From Actinomycetes bacterium (GTDB taxonomy: Bacteria > Actinomycetota > Acidimicrobiia > Acidimicrobiales > SZUA-35), in NCBI GenBank assembly GCA_024227975.1, contig JAAETV010000265.1, positions 1 to 12,201 on the forward strand: a stretch of 12,201 nucleotides of DNA, written 5' to 3'. How positions within the stretch are numbered: position 1 is the first letter of the stretch; each line of letters opens with the position of its first letter. Below are positions 6,880-12,201 of the stretch, one piece after another. Both the position numbers and the translations under genes were made by a program. The notes beneath the pieces are model-generated. The model ran no database searches and had not been told where the DNA came from. It was given only the letters and a program-made list of their open reading frames with translations.

Positions 6880-7932
6880 TCAGTTGACACCCTCGGAACG
6901 GATGGGATCGCTGACGTTGGCGTGCTGGTCGAGCAAGGGGCCCATCGAGCTCAGGGGGCGACGGCCCATCCCGCACTCAGTGGCCACACCAAAACGAGGA
7001 AGCACACTGCTGGCCGCTTCGATCCGCCGGCGGGTCGCTTCCTCACCCCCGGTCTCGTGTACGAGGCCGAGGTACAGTTCAGTCTCCACCGGCAGCGCCA
7101 CATCGCGGAAGGGCTCGAAGTAGGCGGCGTCGTTGCGGTCCCGGGGGACCGGCAGATGGATCCATTGGACCGGTCGCCTGACCCCTGTCAACGCAGTGGA
7201 TGCAGCCCACGCCAGGTTTCCTGTGTCAGACGGCTCGGTGAAATGCTGATGGCCGGAGTCGCCGTAGCACAGGTGGTAGCCCAGCTCGACCGGTTCAGGC
7301 ACGAGATCACCAAGATGGACCAGGTGAGGCCCGATGCCCGGCCGGGCCTCATCACCGCTGAGTCCGGTGTCGAGGAGCGTCCAAAGGCCCTCCAGGATCC
7401 CGAACTCGATGCAAACCTCCCACTGAACGGCCAGTTCGTCGTTGGGAATCCCATCGACGATTCGTTCCAGTTGTTGCTCCATGGCGGCGAGCCAGGCTTC
7501 CAACACAGCAGGCCGAGCCTGAGGGGCTACGTACATGGTCACCACACTGAGCGGCGAGGGAAGACCAACGAGGAACCGAACCTCGGCCCCTATGGTCTGC
7601 TCCTCCTTGGCTCGACGGAAGCGCTCCCACGACTCCAGAGCGGCGTCGGCATAGCCCAGGTCAACCAACTCGATCGGGCCCGCCCCGCCCTTGATGGCGT
7701 ACTGCGCAAGCTCCCGACCGAGATAGCCGGTGTCGATCACCGCCGCTTCCAGCTGAGGACATTGCCCTAGCCGCGGATACTGCCACCTGATCCAGGTATC
7801 TCGCTCCCCCACCTCGCCATCCGGTATTCGCCGGACATGACGACCAAGATGAGCGCCGACCAGTCGGAAGAGCTGCTCGGGCTCTTCCACCGGTGCACTA
7901 CCAACCAGATGAGCACCCACAACCTCAGCCAT
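6880..7932 (-). CDS. Single-barrel MetE/UROD-superfamily protein (cobalamin-independent methionine synthase C-terminal-like)
   Basis: 350 residues from ATG 7932. It opens with a phrase typical of the superfamily (GAHLVGSAPVEEPEQLFRLV, then RRIPDGEVGERDTWIRWQ) and carries likely zinc-thiolate ligands in the MetE order: HLC (H220, C222) in GYHLCYGDSGHQHF, an acidic residue near ETELYLGL, and C320 in ATECGMGRRP. MetE moves a methyl group from methyltetrahydrofolate to a zinc-bound thiol, but it has two barrels and more than 700 residues; this protein has one and should not be called MetE. Such stand-alone forms are common in actinobacteria and mostly uncharacterised; methyl or alkyl transfer to a thiol is the reasonable guess. 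The open frame runs on to 8148, but the extra N-terminus is basic and low in conserved features. TAGAGT ends seven bases before the ATG and there is no Shine-Dalgarno, suggesting a leaderless mRNA. Confidence 0.8.
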   Translation of the reverse strand: MAEVVGAHLVGSAPVEEPEQLFRLVGAHLGRHVRRIPDGEVGERDTWIRWQYPRLGQCPQLEAAVIDTGYLGRELAQYAIKGGAGPIELVDLGYADAALESWERFRRAKEEQTIGAEVRFLVGLPSPLSVVTMYVAPQARPAVLEAWLAAMEQQLERIVDGIPNDELAVQWEVCIEFGILEGLWTLLDTGLSGDEARPGIGPHLVHLGDLVPEPVELGYHLCYGDSGHQHFTEPSDTGNLAWAASTALTGVRRPVQWIHLPVPRDRNDAAYFEPFRDVALPVETELYLGLVHETGGEEATRRRIEAASSVLPRFGVATECGMGRRPLSSMGPLLDQHANVSDPIRSEGVN

Positions 7933-7939
7933 GGCTGTG

Positions 7940-7945
7940 ACTCTA
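7940..7945 (-). promoter_or_regulatory. Putative -10 box for a leaderless transcript of the MetE-like gene
   Basis: On the minus strand TAGAGT fits TANNNT and ends seven bases before the ATG at 7932. No Shine-Dalgarno lies between. No good -35 match is seen. Confidence 0.4.
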
Positions 7946-8158
7946 GCTCGACCGGTCGGAGGGCACTTCTCCCCGAACATCCCAGGATTGGTCGCCACCA
8001 CCCAGCGCGGGACAAGCGGCGTCCGCTTCGAAGCCCACACTATCGGCAGCCTCACGTTGCTCTGGCCATGCCAGCGCTCAACGACGGCTGAGCCCCACAC
8101 CGACCGGTTCCCTTGGCGGGTGACCGTCTGTTTTCGGGCCTGAACCACTCTCAGAGGC

Positions 8159-8164
8159 TAGGTT
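8159..8164 (+). promoter_or_regulatory. Putative -10 box before the LapA-type gene
   Basis: TAGGTT fits TANNNT and ends six bases before the ATG at 8171. The intervening CGGGGG could also act as a very close Shine-Dalgarno for the GTG at 8174, so leaderless initiation is not certain. Confidence 0.35.
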
Positions 8165-8170
8165 CGGGGG

Positions 8171-8437
8171 ATGGTGGTTGATTCAGACACAGGATCGGTC
8201 GAGCCCGGCGAGAAGAAGGAAAGGTCGGCGGTCATCAAGTTGGCGATCGCCGGTGTCTTGGTGGTTCTGTTCATCGTGTTCATTGTTCAGAACGCTGACA
8301 GCGCCGATGTGAACTTCTTGGCCTGGTCGTTTGGAGTCAGGCAGTTTGTACTCATGCTGGCCAGCGCCATCATTGGTATCGCGATCTGGGAGCTGGCCAG
8401 TTTGATGTGGCGCCGCCGTCGACGATCATCTGTCTGA
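8171..8437 (+). CDS. LapA-type (DUF1049) small membrane protein
   Basis: 88 residues: a charged cytoplasmic N-terminus (EPGEKKERSAVIK), a first membrane helix at about 22-40, the family signature FIVQNADSADVNFLAWSF, a second helix at about 58-80 and a very basic tail RRRRRSS. This is the lipopolysaccharide assembly protein A domain layout. In Gram-negative bacteria LapA (YciS) works with LapB in lipopolysaccharide control; in actinobacteria, which have no such lipid, the same small domain is widespread with no known job. Length and topology fit the family. The gene is divergent from the MetE-like gene with 238 bases between starts. A possible small membrane ORF begins three bases after its stop in the same frame. 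Confidence 0.85.
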   Translation: MVVDSDTGSVEPGEKKERSAVIKLAIAGVLVVLFIVFIVQNADSADVNFLAWSFGVRQFVLMLASAIIGIAIWELASLMWRRRRRSSV

Positions 8438-8440
8438 CGA

Positions 8441-8563
8441 GTGAGGGGCAGGTCAGCACTCGGACGGCGAGTAGCATTTTGGGCTGGGTTCAGCTTCCTC
8501 GGCGGGGCCGGTCTACTCGCAGTGTGGATCGGCGTGACGGCACTGATCTATCCGCCGAGGTAG
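8441..8563 (+). CDS. Possible 40-residue membrane miniprotein downstream of the LapA-type gene
   Basis: A GTG three bases after the LapA stop opens a frame of 40 residues: a basic N-terminus (MRGRSALGRR), one long hydrophobic helix (VAFWAGFSFLGGAGLLAVWI, then GVTALIY) and a short PPR tail. The positive-inside pattern and single helix look like a real membrane peptide, and the spacing suggests translational coupling. It is in the same frame as LapA, so reading through the TGA would add a third helix. Against it: no clear ribosome binding site, short length and no known family. Confidence 0.35.
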   Translation: MRGRSALGRRVAFWAGFSFLGGAGLLAVWIGVTALIYPPR

Positions 8564-8567
8564 GCGG
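8552..8567. terminator. Weak hairpin between convergent LapA and QueG-like genes
   Basis: CCGCC (8552-8556) and GGCGG (8563-8567) pair across a six-base loop. It is followed by the perfect 10-base palindrome GTGAGCTCAC (8571-8580). Position suggests a terminator; there is no T-tract. Confidence 0.25.
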
Positions 8568-8608
8568 TCAGTGAGCTCACGATGCGCGAGTCGAGCCAGG
8601 GCGGTGCC

Positions 8609-9679
8609 TCATGTTCTCTCGAAGGCGGATCGCTCCTCGGGCGTCATGGCTTCGAGGTGCTTGGCCGCGACCTCGGGCGAGACAGCCGCAAGGTTGCCGT
8701 CTGGGTGCTCGATGACTACACCGCTCTGGGTCAACAAGCGGTAGCGCCTCTTGCGCTCATCCTTGTCCGGGTTGCAGATGAGCTGGCAGTTACCGCATGT
8801 GATCTCGATCCGCTCACCCTTCGGAAATAGCGGATGGTAGAAGCCACCTTCGGGTTCGGGCCGCTTGGCCCTGGCGTTGACGGTTTCGATCAGGACTTCT
8901 CTGAACCCGTCGTCGTTCTCGGGGATCGGGAACCGGGCCGGCGACCAGGTCGACCATTTCCCCTTGGTGTTGAGCCCGGTGAAGCCGCCACATACCAGCT
9001 CGCAGCGCTGGTAGGTTTTTCGTTTGGAGTAGCCGAACTCACTCCCGCCGAAGGTGACGGTGGCGCTCTCCTCAGTCGACATCAGCTTGGAGTTGCACGA
9101 CGCCAAGCAGAGGTGGCACTCGTCGCAGTAGCGCTCTTCGGGGTCGAGATGCGGCGTTGGCTCTAGCTCAGCGGTAGTGACAACGGTGCCAAGGATCACA
9201 CTTGCTCCATGGCTGGGCGTGATCACATTGCCGGAGAAGCCGAACCAGCCGACACCTGAGGCGACGGCCATATAGCGGTGCGAGAGCTCGGGAATCAGGG
9301 CGCGGCGACCGTGGGGCACATCCGTGCGGTACACAGCGTTTGCAACCACCGCGTATGACGGATGGTCTATGCCGTCGAGGTAGGCCGCTAGTTGGGCCGC
9401 GATGCCGCTGACGATGATGTTGACGAGTCGATTATCGCTCTCGTGGTCAGACTGGCTCTCCTTGCGTAGGAACGACTCGATCTTCTCGGTGTCGAGCGGA
9501 ACGGCGAAGCTGATGGCCGAGCGGGCCCCGGGGAGCACATAAGTGATGTCAGACGAAGGCGGTCCCCCCTCGAGGGTTTCGAGGGTGGCGATTCCAGCGG
9601 CACAGGCACCATCGTGTTTCACATAGTCCAGAACGACCGTGCTCAACTCCGAGGCTGACATCTGAGATCGTTTGCTCAT
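8609..9679 (-). CDS. QueG-like double 4Fe-4S protein (epoxyqueuosine reductase / reductive dehalogenase-like family)
   Basis: 356 residues. Cysteines 185, 188, 191 and 195 (CDECHLCLASC) and 295, 298 and 302 (CGNCQLICNP) form the two-cluster ferredoxin-like arrangement of QueG and reductive dehalogenases; an extra pair, C226 and C230 (RCELVC), lies between them. Upstream of the clusters is SGVGWFGFSGNVITPSHGAS, matching the glycine-rich segment that packs against the corrinoid in QueG (GWIGKN-type), but with Phe-Ser where QueG has Lys-Asn. QueG reduces epoxyqueuosine in tRNA with a corrinoid and electrons from the clusters. This protein differs enough, including about 60 residues between the two cluster motifs, that another reduction is as likely. 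ATG 9679 is preceded by GGGGG seven bases away. The YciI-like gene is upstream on the same strand with a 153-base gap holding its own promoter. Confidence 0.82.
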   Translation of the reverse strand: MSKRSQMSASELSTVVLDYVKHDGACAAGIATLETLEGGPPSSDITYVLPGARSAISFAVPLDTEKIESFLRKESQSDHESDNRLVNIIVSGIAAQLAAYLDGIDHPSYAVVANAVYRTDVPHGRRALIPELSHRYMAVASGVGWFGFSGNVITPSHGASVILGTVVTTAELEPTPHLDPEERYCDECHLCLASCNSKLMSTEESATVTFGGSEFGYSKRKTYQRCELVCGGFTGLNTKGKWSTWSPARFPIPENDDGFREVLIETVNARAKRPEPEGGFYHPLFPKGERIEITCGNCQLICNPDKDERKRRYRLLTQSGVVIEHPDGNLAAVSPEVAAKHLEAMTPEERSAFERT

Positions 9680-9695
9680 GGCACTACCCCCACAG

Positions 9696-9736
9696 GTTCG
9701 GGATCAACGCTAGTTGGGATCCGAACGAGTGGCCAA
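9696..9736 (-). promoter_or_regulatory. Putative promoter of the QueG-like gene with an inverted repeat around the -10 box
   Basis: Reading the minus strand, TTGGCC (9736-9731) is a 4/6 match to TTGACA, followed after 18 bases by TAGCGT (9712-9707, fits TANNNT). A start near 9700 would leave a leader of about 20 bases with GGGGG before the ATG at 9679. The -10 box sits exactly in the spacer of an inverted repeat: GTTCGGGATC (9696-9705) against GATCCGAAC (9718-9726), nine pairs with one bulged G. Such a layout suits a repressor operator, or a hairpin ending transcription from the YciI-like gene. Confidence 0.4.
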
Positions 9737-9832
9737 AGACTGTCTGACCCGGGTCATCACGATGCTGGTATTTGGGTGCTGTCCCGCACGACATCTCGGC
9801 AAACGTCGCTCACGTGGCGCCGACCACACCGG

Positions 9833-10201
9833 CTAGGAACCCGCCTCTTCGCTGCCGGCCGGCGCTTCGTTCTCGAATCTCGACAGGTGACGGATACCCA
9901 TCGAGAAAGGATGGATGACCGCCCGCTGGACGCCCTGGAGCACCGACGGATCATCGGCCATCATCTCGTGGGCCGCCTCCATGGATGACGACCGGATGAC
10001 GGCAATCCCGAACAGATCAGTGTGCCCGGGGTCGTAGAGGGTACGGCCGGCGAAAGCAAGCTGTCCCTTGGCGCCCAGGCCGTCGAGGAAGGCTGCATGT
10101 CGTTCGATCGTTGCGTGGGTCTCATCGGTCCAGTGCTCGATGTTGTGGTAACGGTCTTCAAGGGTCAGGCAATACAGGAACAGCGGATCAATTGTGGCCA
10201 T
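9833..10201 (-). CDS. YciI-like (YCII-related domain) protein
   Basis: 122 residues from ATG 10201. It has the compact alpha/beta-barrel pattern of YCII-related proteins: an N-terminal strand DPLFLYCLTLED, a helix with a conserved His (TIERHAAFLDGLGAKG), a strand LAFAGRTL, GIAVIRSSSMEAAHEMM, the DDP motif near residue 83, and a final strand VIHPFSMGIRHL. Family members are small dimers tied to catabolic pathways or regulation; the His-Asp pair is thought to be catalytic in some, and no substrate is predictable. The start is firm: GGAGG lies five bases before ATG 10201. The longer frame to 10402 adds an unlike, Pro/Ser-rich segment and is rejected. A soft TACCGT box about 44 bases upstream may be its promoter. 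Confidence 0.85.
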   Translation of the reverse strand: MATIDPLFLYCLTLEDRYHNIEHWTDETHATIERHAAFLDGLGAKGQLAFAGRTLYDPGHTDLFGIAVIRSSSMEAAHEMMADDPSVLQGVQRAVIHPFSMGIRHLSRFENEAPAGSEEAGS

Positions 10202-10244
10202 GGGTCCCTCCGGGACGAACGAGGATGGGGTGGATCCCGACTTA

Positions 10245-10250
10245 ACGGTA
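10245..10250 (-). promoter_or_regulatory. Possible -10 box for the YciI-like gene
   Basis: TACCGT on the minus strand fits TANNNT and would give a leader of roughly 37 bases that includes the GGAGG site before ATG 10201. No clear -35 was found. Confidence 0.25.
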
Positions 10251-10318
10251 TGGGGTGTGTTCGGCGGAACGGTTCTCGTTGATCTCGGACGGGGGACCGA
10301 GTACGGGAGACCGACTGG

Positions 10319-10426
10319 TTGCGCGACGCCACGATGCGACAGAAGGCTGTGCGGCTCATGGCGGTCGCCGATTCCGACTTCCAAACCGAGCTCGGTGAGC
10401 AAGCCGAGCGGGCCGGTCTCATTTGA
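10319..10426 (+). CDS. Tiny ORF or gene fragment, unknown
   Basis: From TTG 10319 (GGGAG eight bases upstream) or ATG 10334, the frame reads about 30-35 residues including RQKAVRLMAVADSDFQTELG and ending EQAERAGLI. It looks like an amphipathic helical C-terminus with actinobacterial codon choice, in a gap between two minus-strand genes. The frame is closed upstream by a TGA at 10280, so it is either a very small protein or the remnant of a lost gene. No family recognised. Confidence 0.25.
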   Translation: MRDATMRQKAVRLMAVADSDFQTELGEQAERAGLI

Positions 10427-10455
10427 TCCCGGGTACGGCCGAGCACTCAGCGCTC

Positions 10456-10911
10456 CTAGCTGGCCGCCCCTAGCTGCGCTTTGATCGCTGCCGGGGTAGC
10501 GTCGATCATCTCACCCGCCCCGGTTACAGCGGTCGGAACAGTCTCGTTGCCATCGCGGTAGGTGGTCACGAACTCAGCCGCCTCGGAGTCCTTCAAGATG
10601 TTGACCCATGACACGTCATGGCGAGCGCTACCCAAGCCGAGCTTGAGCCGATCGCAATATATGCAGCCGGGCCGCCAGTAGAGGATCACGTCACCGTCAC
10701 CGGCTGCTGCCTGTGCTGCGGCGTGGCTGATGTGAGGACCACCGCGGCTGGGCCGGGTCCACCAGACCAGCAAGCCGAACAGCAAGCCAACCAGCACCAG
10801 GAGGATCGTGGCGAAGACCACGTCTCCCTGGGTGTAGTTGATGACCACCACCACCAATCCGGCCATGACGCCAGACGCACCGATCCACTGTCGATAATCC
10901 ATGTCCCCCAT
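10456..10911 (-). CDS. Membrane-anchored glutaredoxin / mycoredoxin-like protein
   Basis: 151 residues. Two membrane helices come first (about 10-26 and 31-51), then a short linker and a thioredoxin-fold glutaredoxin domain: strand DVILYWRPG, active site C83-I-Y-C86, the typical WVNILKDSEAAEFV segment, and ETVPTAV with cis-Pro126. Mycoredoxins reduce mixed disulfides with mycothiol, the actinobacterial thiol; the CxxC and fold fit that class. Both membrane helices precede the domain, so it should sit on the same face as the N-terminus, probably cytoplasmic given the chemistry. It may reduce membrane or membrane-near targets. ATG 10911 is chosen because TAGCAT ends seven bases before it with no Shine-Dalgarno, the pattern of a leaderless mRNA; Met4 is the alternative. 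Upstream neighbour on the same strand is the PPOX-like gene, 227 bases away. Confidence 0.85.
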   Translation of the reverse strand: MGDMDYRQWIGASGVMAGLVVVVINYTQGDVVFATILLVLVGLLFGLLVWWTRPSRGGPHISHAAAQAAAGDGDVILYWRPGCIYCDRLKLGLGSARHDVSWVNILKDSEAAEFVTTYRDGNETVPTAVTGAGEMIDATPAAIKAQLGAAS

Positions 10912-10918
10912 AGTGACG

Positions 10919-10924
10919 ATGCTA
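10919..10924 (-). promoter_or_regulatory. Putative -10 box for a leaderless glutaredoxin transcript
   Basis: TAGCAT on the minus strand fits TANNNT and ends seven bases before ATG 10911. No Shine-Dalgarno is present between it and the start. Confidence 0.4.
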
Positions 10925-11138
10925 ACTCAGTCCGTGCTACAGCCGGGGGCGATTCGTCTGGCCCCGGCTACGGGCGAGGGCCCGCCTCCACCGGCCGGTT
11001 GCTGCCAATCAACAGTGTTCCTGGCCGCCGACATGCGAGCACCCGGGGACGGTCACTTGCCGGACGCTGAGAAACCTCGGCGAACTCTCGATGCAGCCAC
11101 CGACGGTGGCGGCTTGGCCGTCATCGAGCCGGAAACGC

Positions 11139-11618
11139 TCATCGCACCCTGCTTGGTCGACGATGCTCGCGCTGCCGGTCAGCAAACCATCCGCCCTGCA
11201 TGATGATTCGACCCTCGATCTCTGCCACGCTGTTCCAGGAGAGTACGACTCTTGGCGTGAGGACTAGCAGGGACCAGTCGCCGGGCTGATCGTTCGGATT
11301 CCATCCACCTCGATCCACGTAGGTCTTGAGCAGGTCCGGGCTCACGGTCGAGAAGTCGACGACTTCAGCGTCTGCATCAAAGATCACGACGTCAGCCGTG
11401 CTATCCAGAGCGGCCCTGGCCCACCCAGAGGCGAGAGCGTTTCGTACGGTCGGAGAGTAGGTCGGGGTGGCGACGAGGACGCTGGTGCCATCCCAGGCAG
11501 GCGAGACCGGGATGAAGTGCGGGAGACCCTGGTCGTTGCCCGTTGCGATCCAGACGGACTCCTCCTGGTCGAGACGCCGGAGGGCATCGGCCTGGCGTTC
11601 GCTCGTGGAAGCGCTCAC
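11139..11618 (-). CDS. Pyridoxamine 5'-phosphate oxidase-family (FMN-binding split-barrel) protein
   Basis: 159 residues from GTG 11618. The split-barrel pattern is clear: a leading helix (SERQADALRRLDQEE), strand SVWIATGNDQGLPHFIPVSP, AWDGTSVLVATPTYSPTVRN, NALASGWARAALDSTADVV and a C-terminal LTPRVVLSWNSVAEIEGRII ending in MQGGWF. Actinobacteria hold many such proteins that bind FMN, F420 or heme and act as reductases or oxidases on varied substrates; this one cannot be placed further, and it is too short and diverged to be called PdxH. The open frame begins at ATG 11663, but the first 15 residues (MPSLSCPEEPSQRCR) do not look like the family, so GTG 11618 is preferred. It is divergent from the kinase with about 53 bases between starts. 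The tail after GGWF is basic (RQREHRRPSRVR) and may be non-conserved. Confidence 0.8.
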   Translation of the reverse strand: MSASTSERQADALRRLDQEESVWIATGNDQGLPHFIPVSPAWDGTSVLVATPTYSPTVRNALASGWARAALDSTADVVIFDADAEVVDFSTVSPDLLKTYVDRGGWNPNDQPGDWSLLVLTPRVVLSWNSVAEIEGRIIMQGGWFADRQREHRRPSRVR

Positions 11619-11632
11619 ACGGCATCGTTGGC

Positions 11633-11638
11633 TAGGCT
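11633..11638 (+). promoter_or_regulatory. Possible -10 box for the Ser/Thr kinase gene
   Basis: TAGGCT fits TANNNT, about 34 bases before ATG 11672, leaving a short leader with AGGGAGG (11653-11659) as ribosome binding site. Confidence 0.25.
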
Positions 11639-11671
11639 CCTCGGGACAACTCAGGGAGGGCACTGGTCGGG

Positions 11672-12201
11672 ATGGCCAACGAGATCGATCTCGGGATCAA
11701 AGGGTTGAGTGACTGCAAAGAGATCGGCTCCGGTGGTTTCGCCTCGGTGAACTCGGCGACCGAAGACCGATTCGGGCGGACGGTCGCGGTGAAGGTGCTC
11801 TCCAACCTTGATGTCGCCGGTCGGCGTCGGTTCGAGCGCGAACAGCTCACGATGGGTCGGATGACAGACCATCCGAACGTGGTGACACCCCACTCGTCCG
11901 GCTACACCAGCAACGGCTTCCCATACCTTGTGATGGAGTACCTCGAGGGCGGGTCGCTGGCCGCCCTGGTAGCCGATAATGGGCCCTTGGCTTGGCAGAC
12001 AGCCATCGTCCATTTGCTACCCATCGCCGATGCACTGGGCCACGCCCATTCAACAGGGGATTCTCCATCGCGATATCAAGCCGGAGAACATCCTGGTCGG
12101 GACAGAGCAGACGACAACAACCAAGTTGGCTGATTTCGGGATCTCCTCGATACGTGAAGCGACCGCGACACAGGCCATCGCGTACTCAATGGCTCACTCC
12201 C
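11672..12201 (+). pseudogene. Ser/Thr protein kinase (PknB/PknK-like), frameshifted and cut by the window end
   Basis: Hanks-type kinase N-lobe in the first frame: GLSDCKEIGSGGFASV (glycine-rich loop), VAVKVL with ATP-binding Lys41, the alpha-C Glu in RRRFEREQL, HPNVV, YLVMEYLEGGSL at the hinge and DALGHAHSTG. That frame then leaves the kinase pattern and stops at 12133. One frame over, starting after the GGGG run at 12056-12059, the kinase continues with GILHRDIKPENILVG (catalytic Asp), KLADFGISSIREAT (metal-binding DFG) and AYSMAHS to the window edge. Dropping one G restores STGILHRDIKPEN. So this is either a disrupted gene or a homopolymer error. The loop residue after the glycine-rich turn is Asn where Tyr is usual. 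Actinobacterial relatives sense or relay signals and often carry C-terminal domains, which lie outside the window. AGGGAGG is 12 bases before the ATG. Confidence 0.85.

Noticed and set aside
6922..7770. Long plus-strand open frame of 282 codons
   Set aside because: It is antisense to the MetE-like gene, whose superfamily motifs and zinc ligands are clear on the minus strand.
10901..11203. Plus-strand open frame between the glutaredoxin and PPOX-like genes
   Set aside because: It begins inside the start of the glutaredoxin gene and ends inside the PPOX-like gene, with no recognisable domain or ribosome binding site. Its second half has fairly orderly codon use, so it is not fully excluded.

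Overview
The window is GC-rich, densely coding DNA from a high-GC Gram-positive bacterium, most likely an actinomycete of the Acidimicrobiia type. The lineage is inferred from gene content: a DUF4032 kinase-like protein, an ECF sigma factor with an overlapping downstream gene, a PknB/PknK-like Ser/Thr kinase, a membrane-anchored mycoredoxin-like protein, GTG starts, and apparently leaderless genes with TANNNT boxes 6-7 bases before the start codon. No rRNA, tRNA, CRISPR array, integrase or transposase is visible.

Layout. Positions 2-1591 (+) are the 3' part of a flavin-dependent (Baeyer-Villiger type) monooxygenase that begins before the window. A gene-free stretch follows (1592-2141), holding a strong 52-nt hairpin at 1900-1951. 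On the minus strand come a DUF4032 protein (2142-3377) and a small four-helix membrane protein (3506-3937), the latter divergent from a plus-strand lipoprotein with propeller-like strands (4091-5149). Convergent with the lipoprotein is a minus-strand regulatory pair: an ECF sigma factor whose region 2 and region 4 lie in different frames (5370-5839), overlapping a 52-codon remnant of a partner gene (5219-5377). Next are a DUF402/FomD-like protein (6157-6798, +), a single-barrel MetE-like protein (6880-7932, -), a LapA-type membrane protein (8171-8437, +) with a possible tiny membrane ORF behind it (8441-8563), a QueG-like 4Fe-4S protein (8609-9679, -), a YciI-like protein (9833-10201, -), a membrane-tethered glutaredoxin (10456-10911, -), a PPOX-like flavin protein (11139-11618, -) and the start of a Ser/Thr kinase (11672 onward, +) that carries a frameshift at 12056-12059 and runs off the window.

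The genes do not form one pathway. Strands alternate almost gene by gene and few neighbours are close enough to be an operon. The common theme is redox and housekeeping enzymes mixed with signalling parts. I do not see a convincing new multi-gene system. The items most worth a second look are the intergenic hairpin, the split sigma factor with its truncated partner, a hairpin covering the likely ribosome binding site of the DUF402 gene, a promoter with an inverted repeat around its -10 box before the QueG-like gene, and the frameshifted kinase. Two frameshifts in conserved proteins within 12 kb also raise the possibility of sequence errors.
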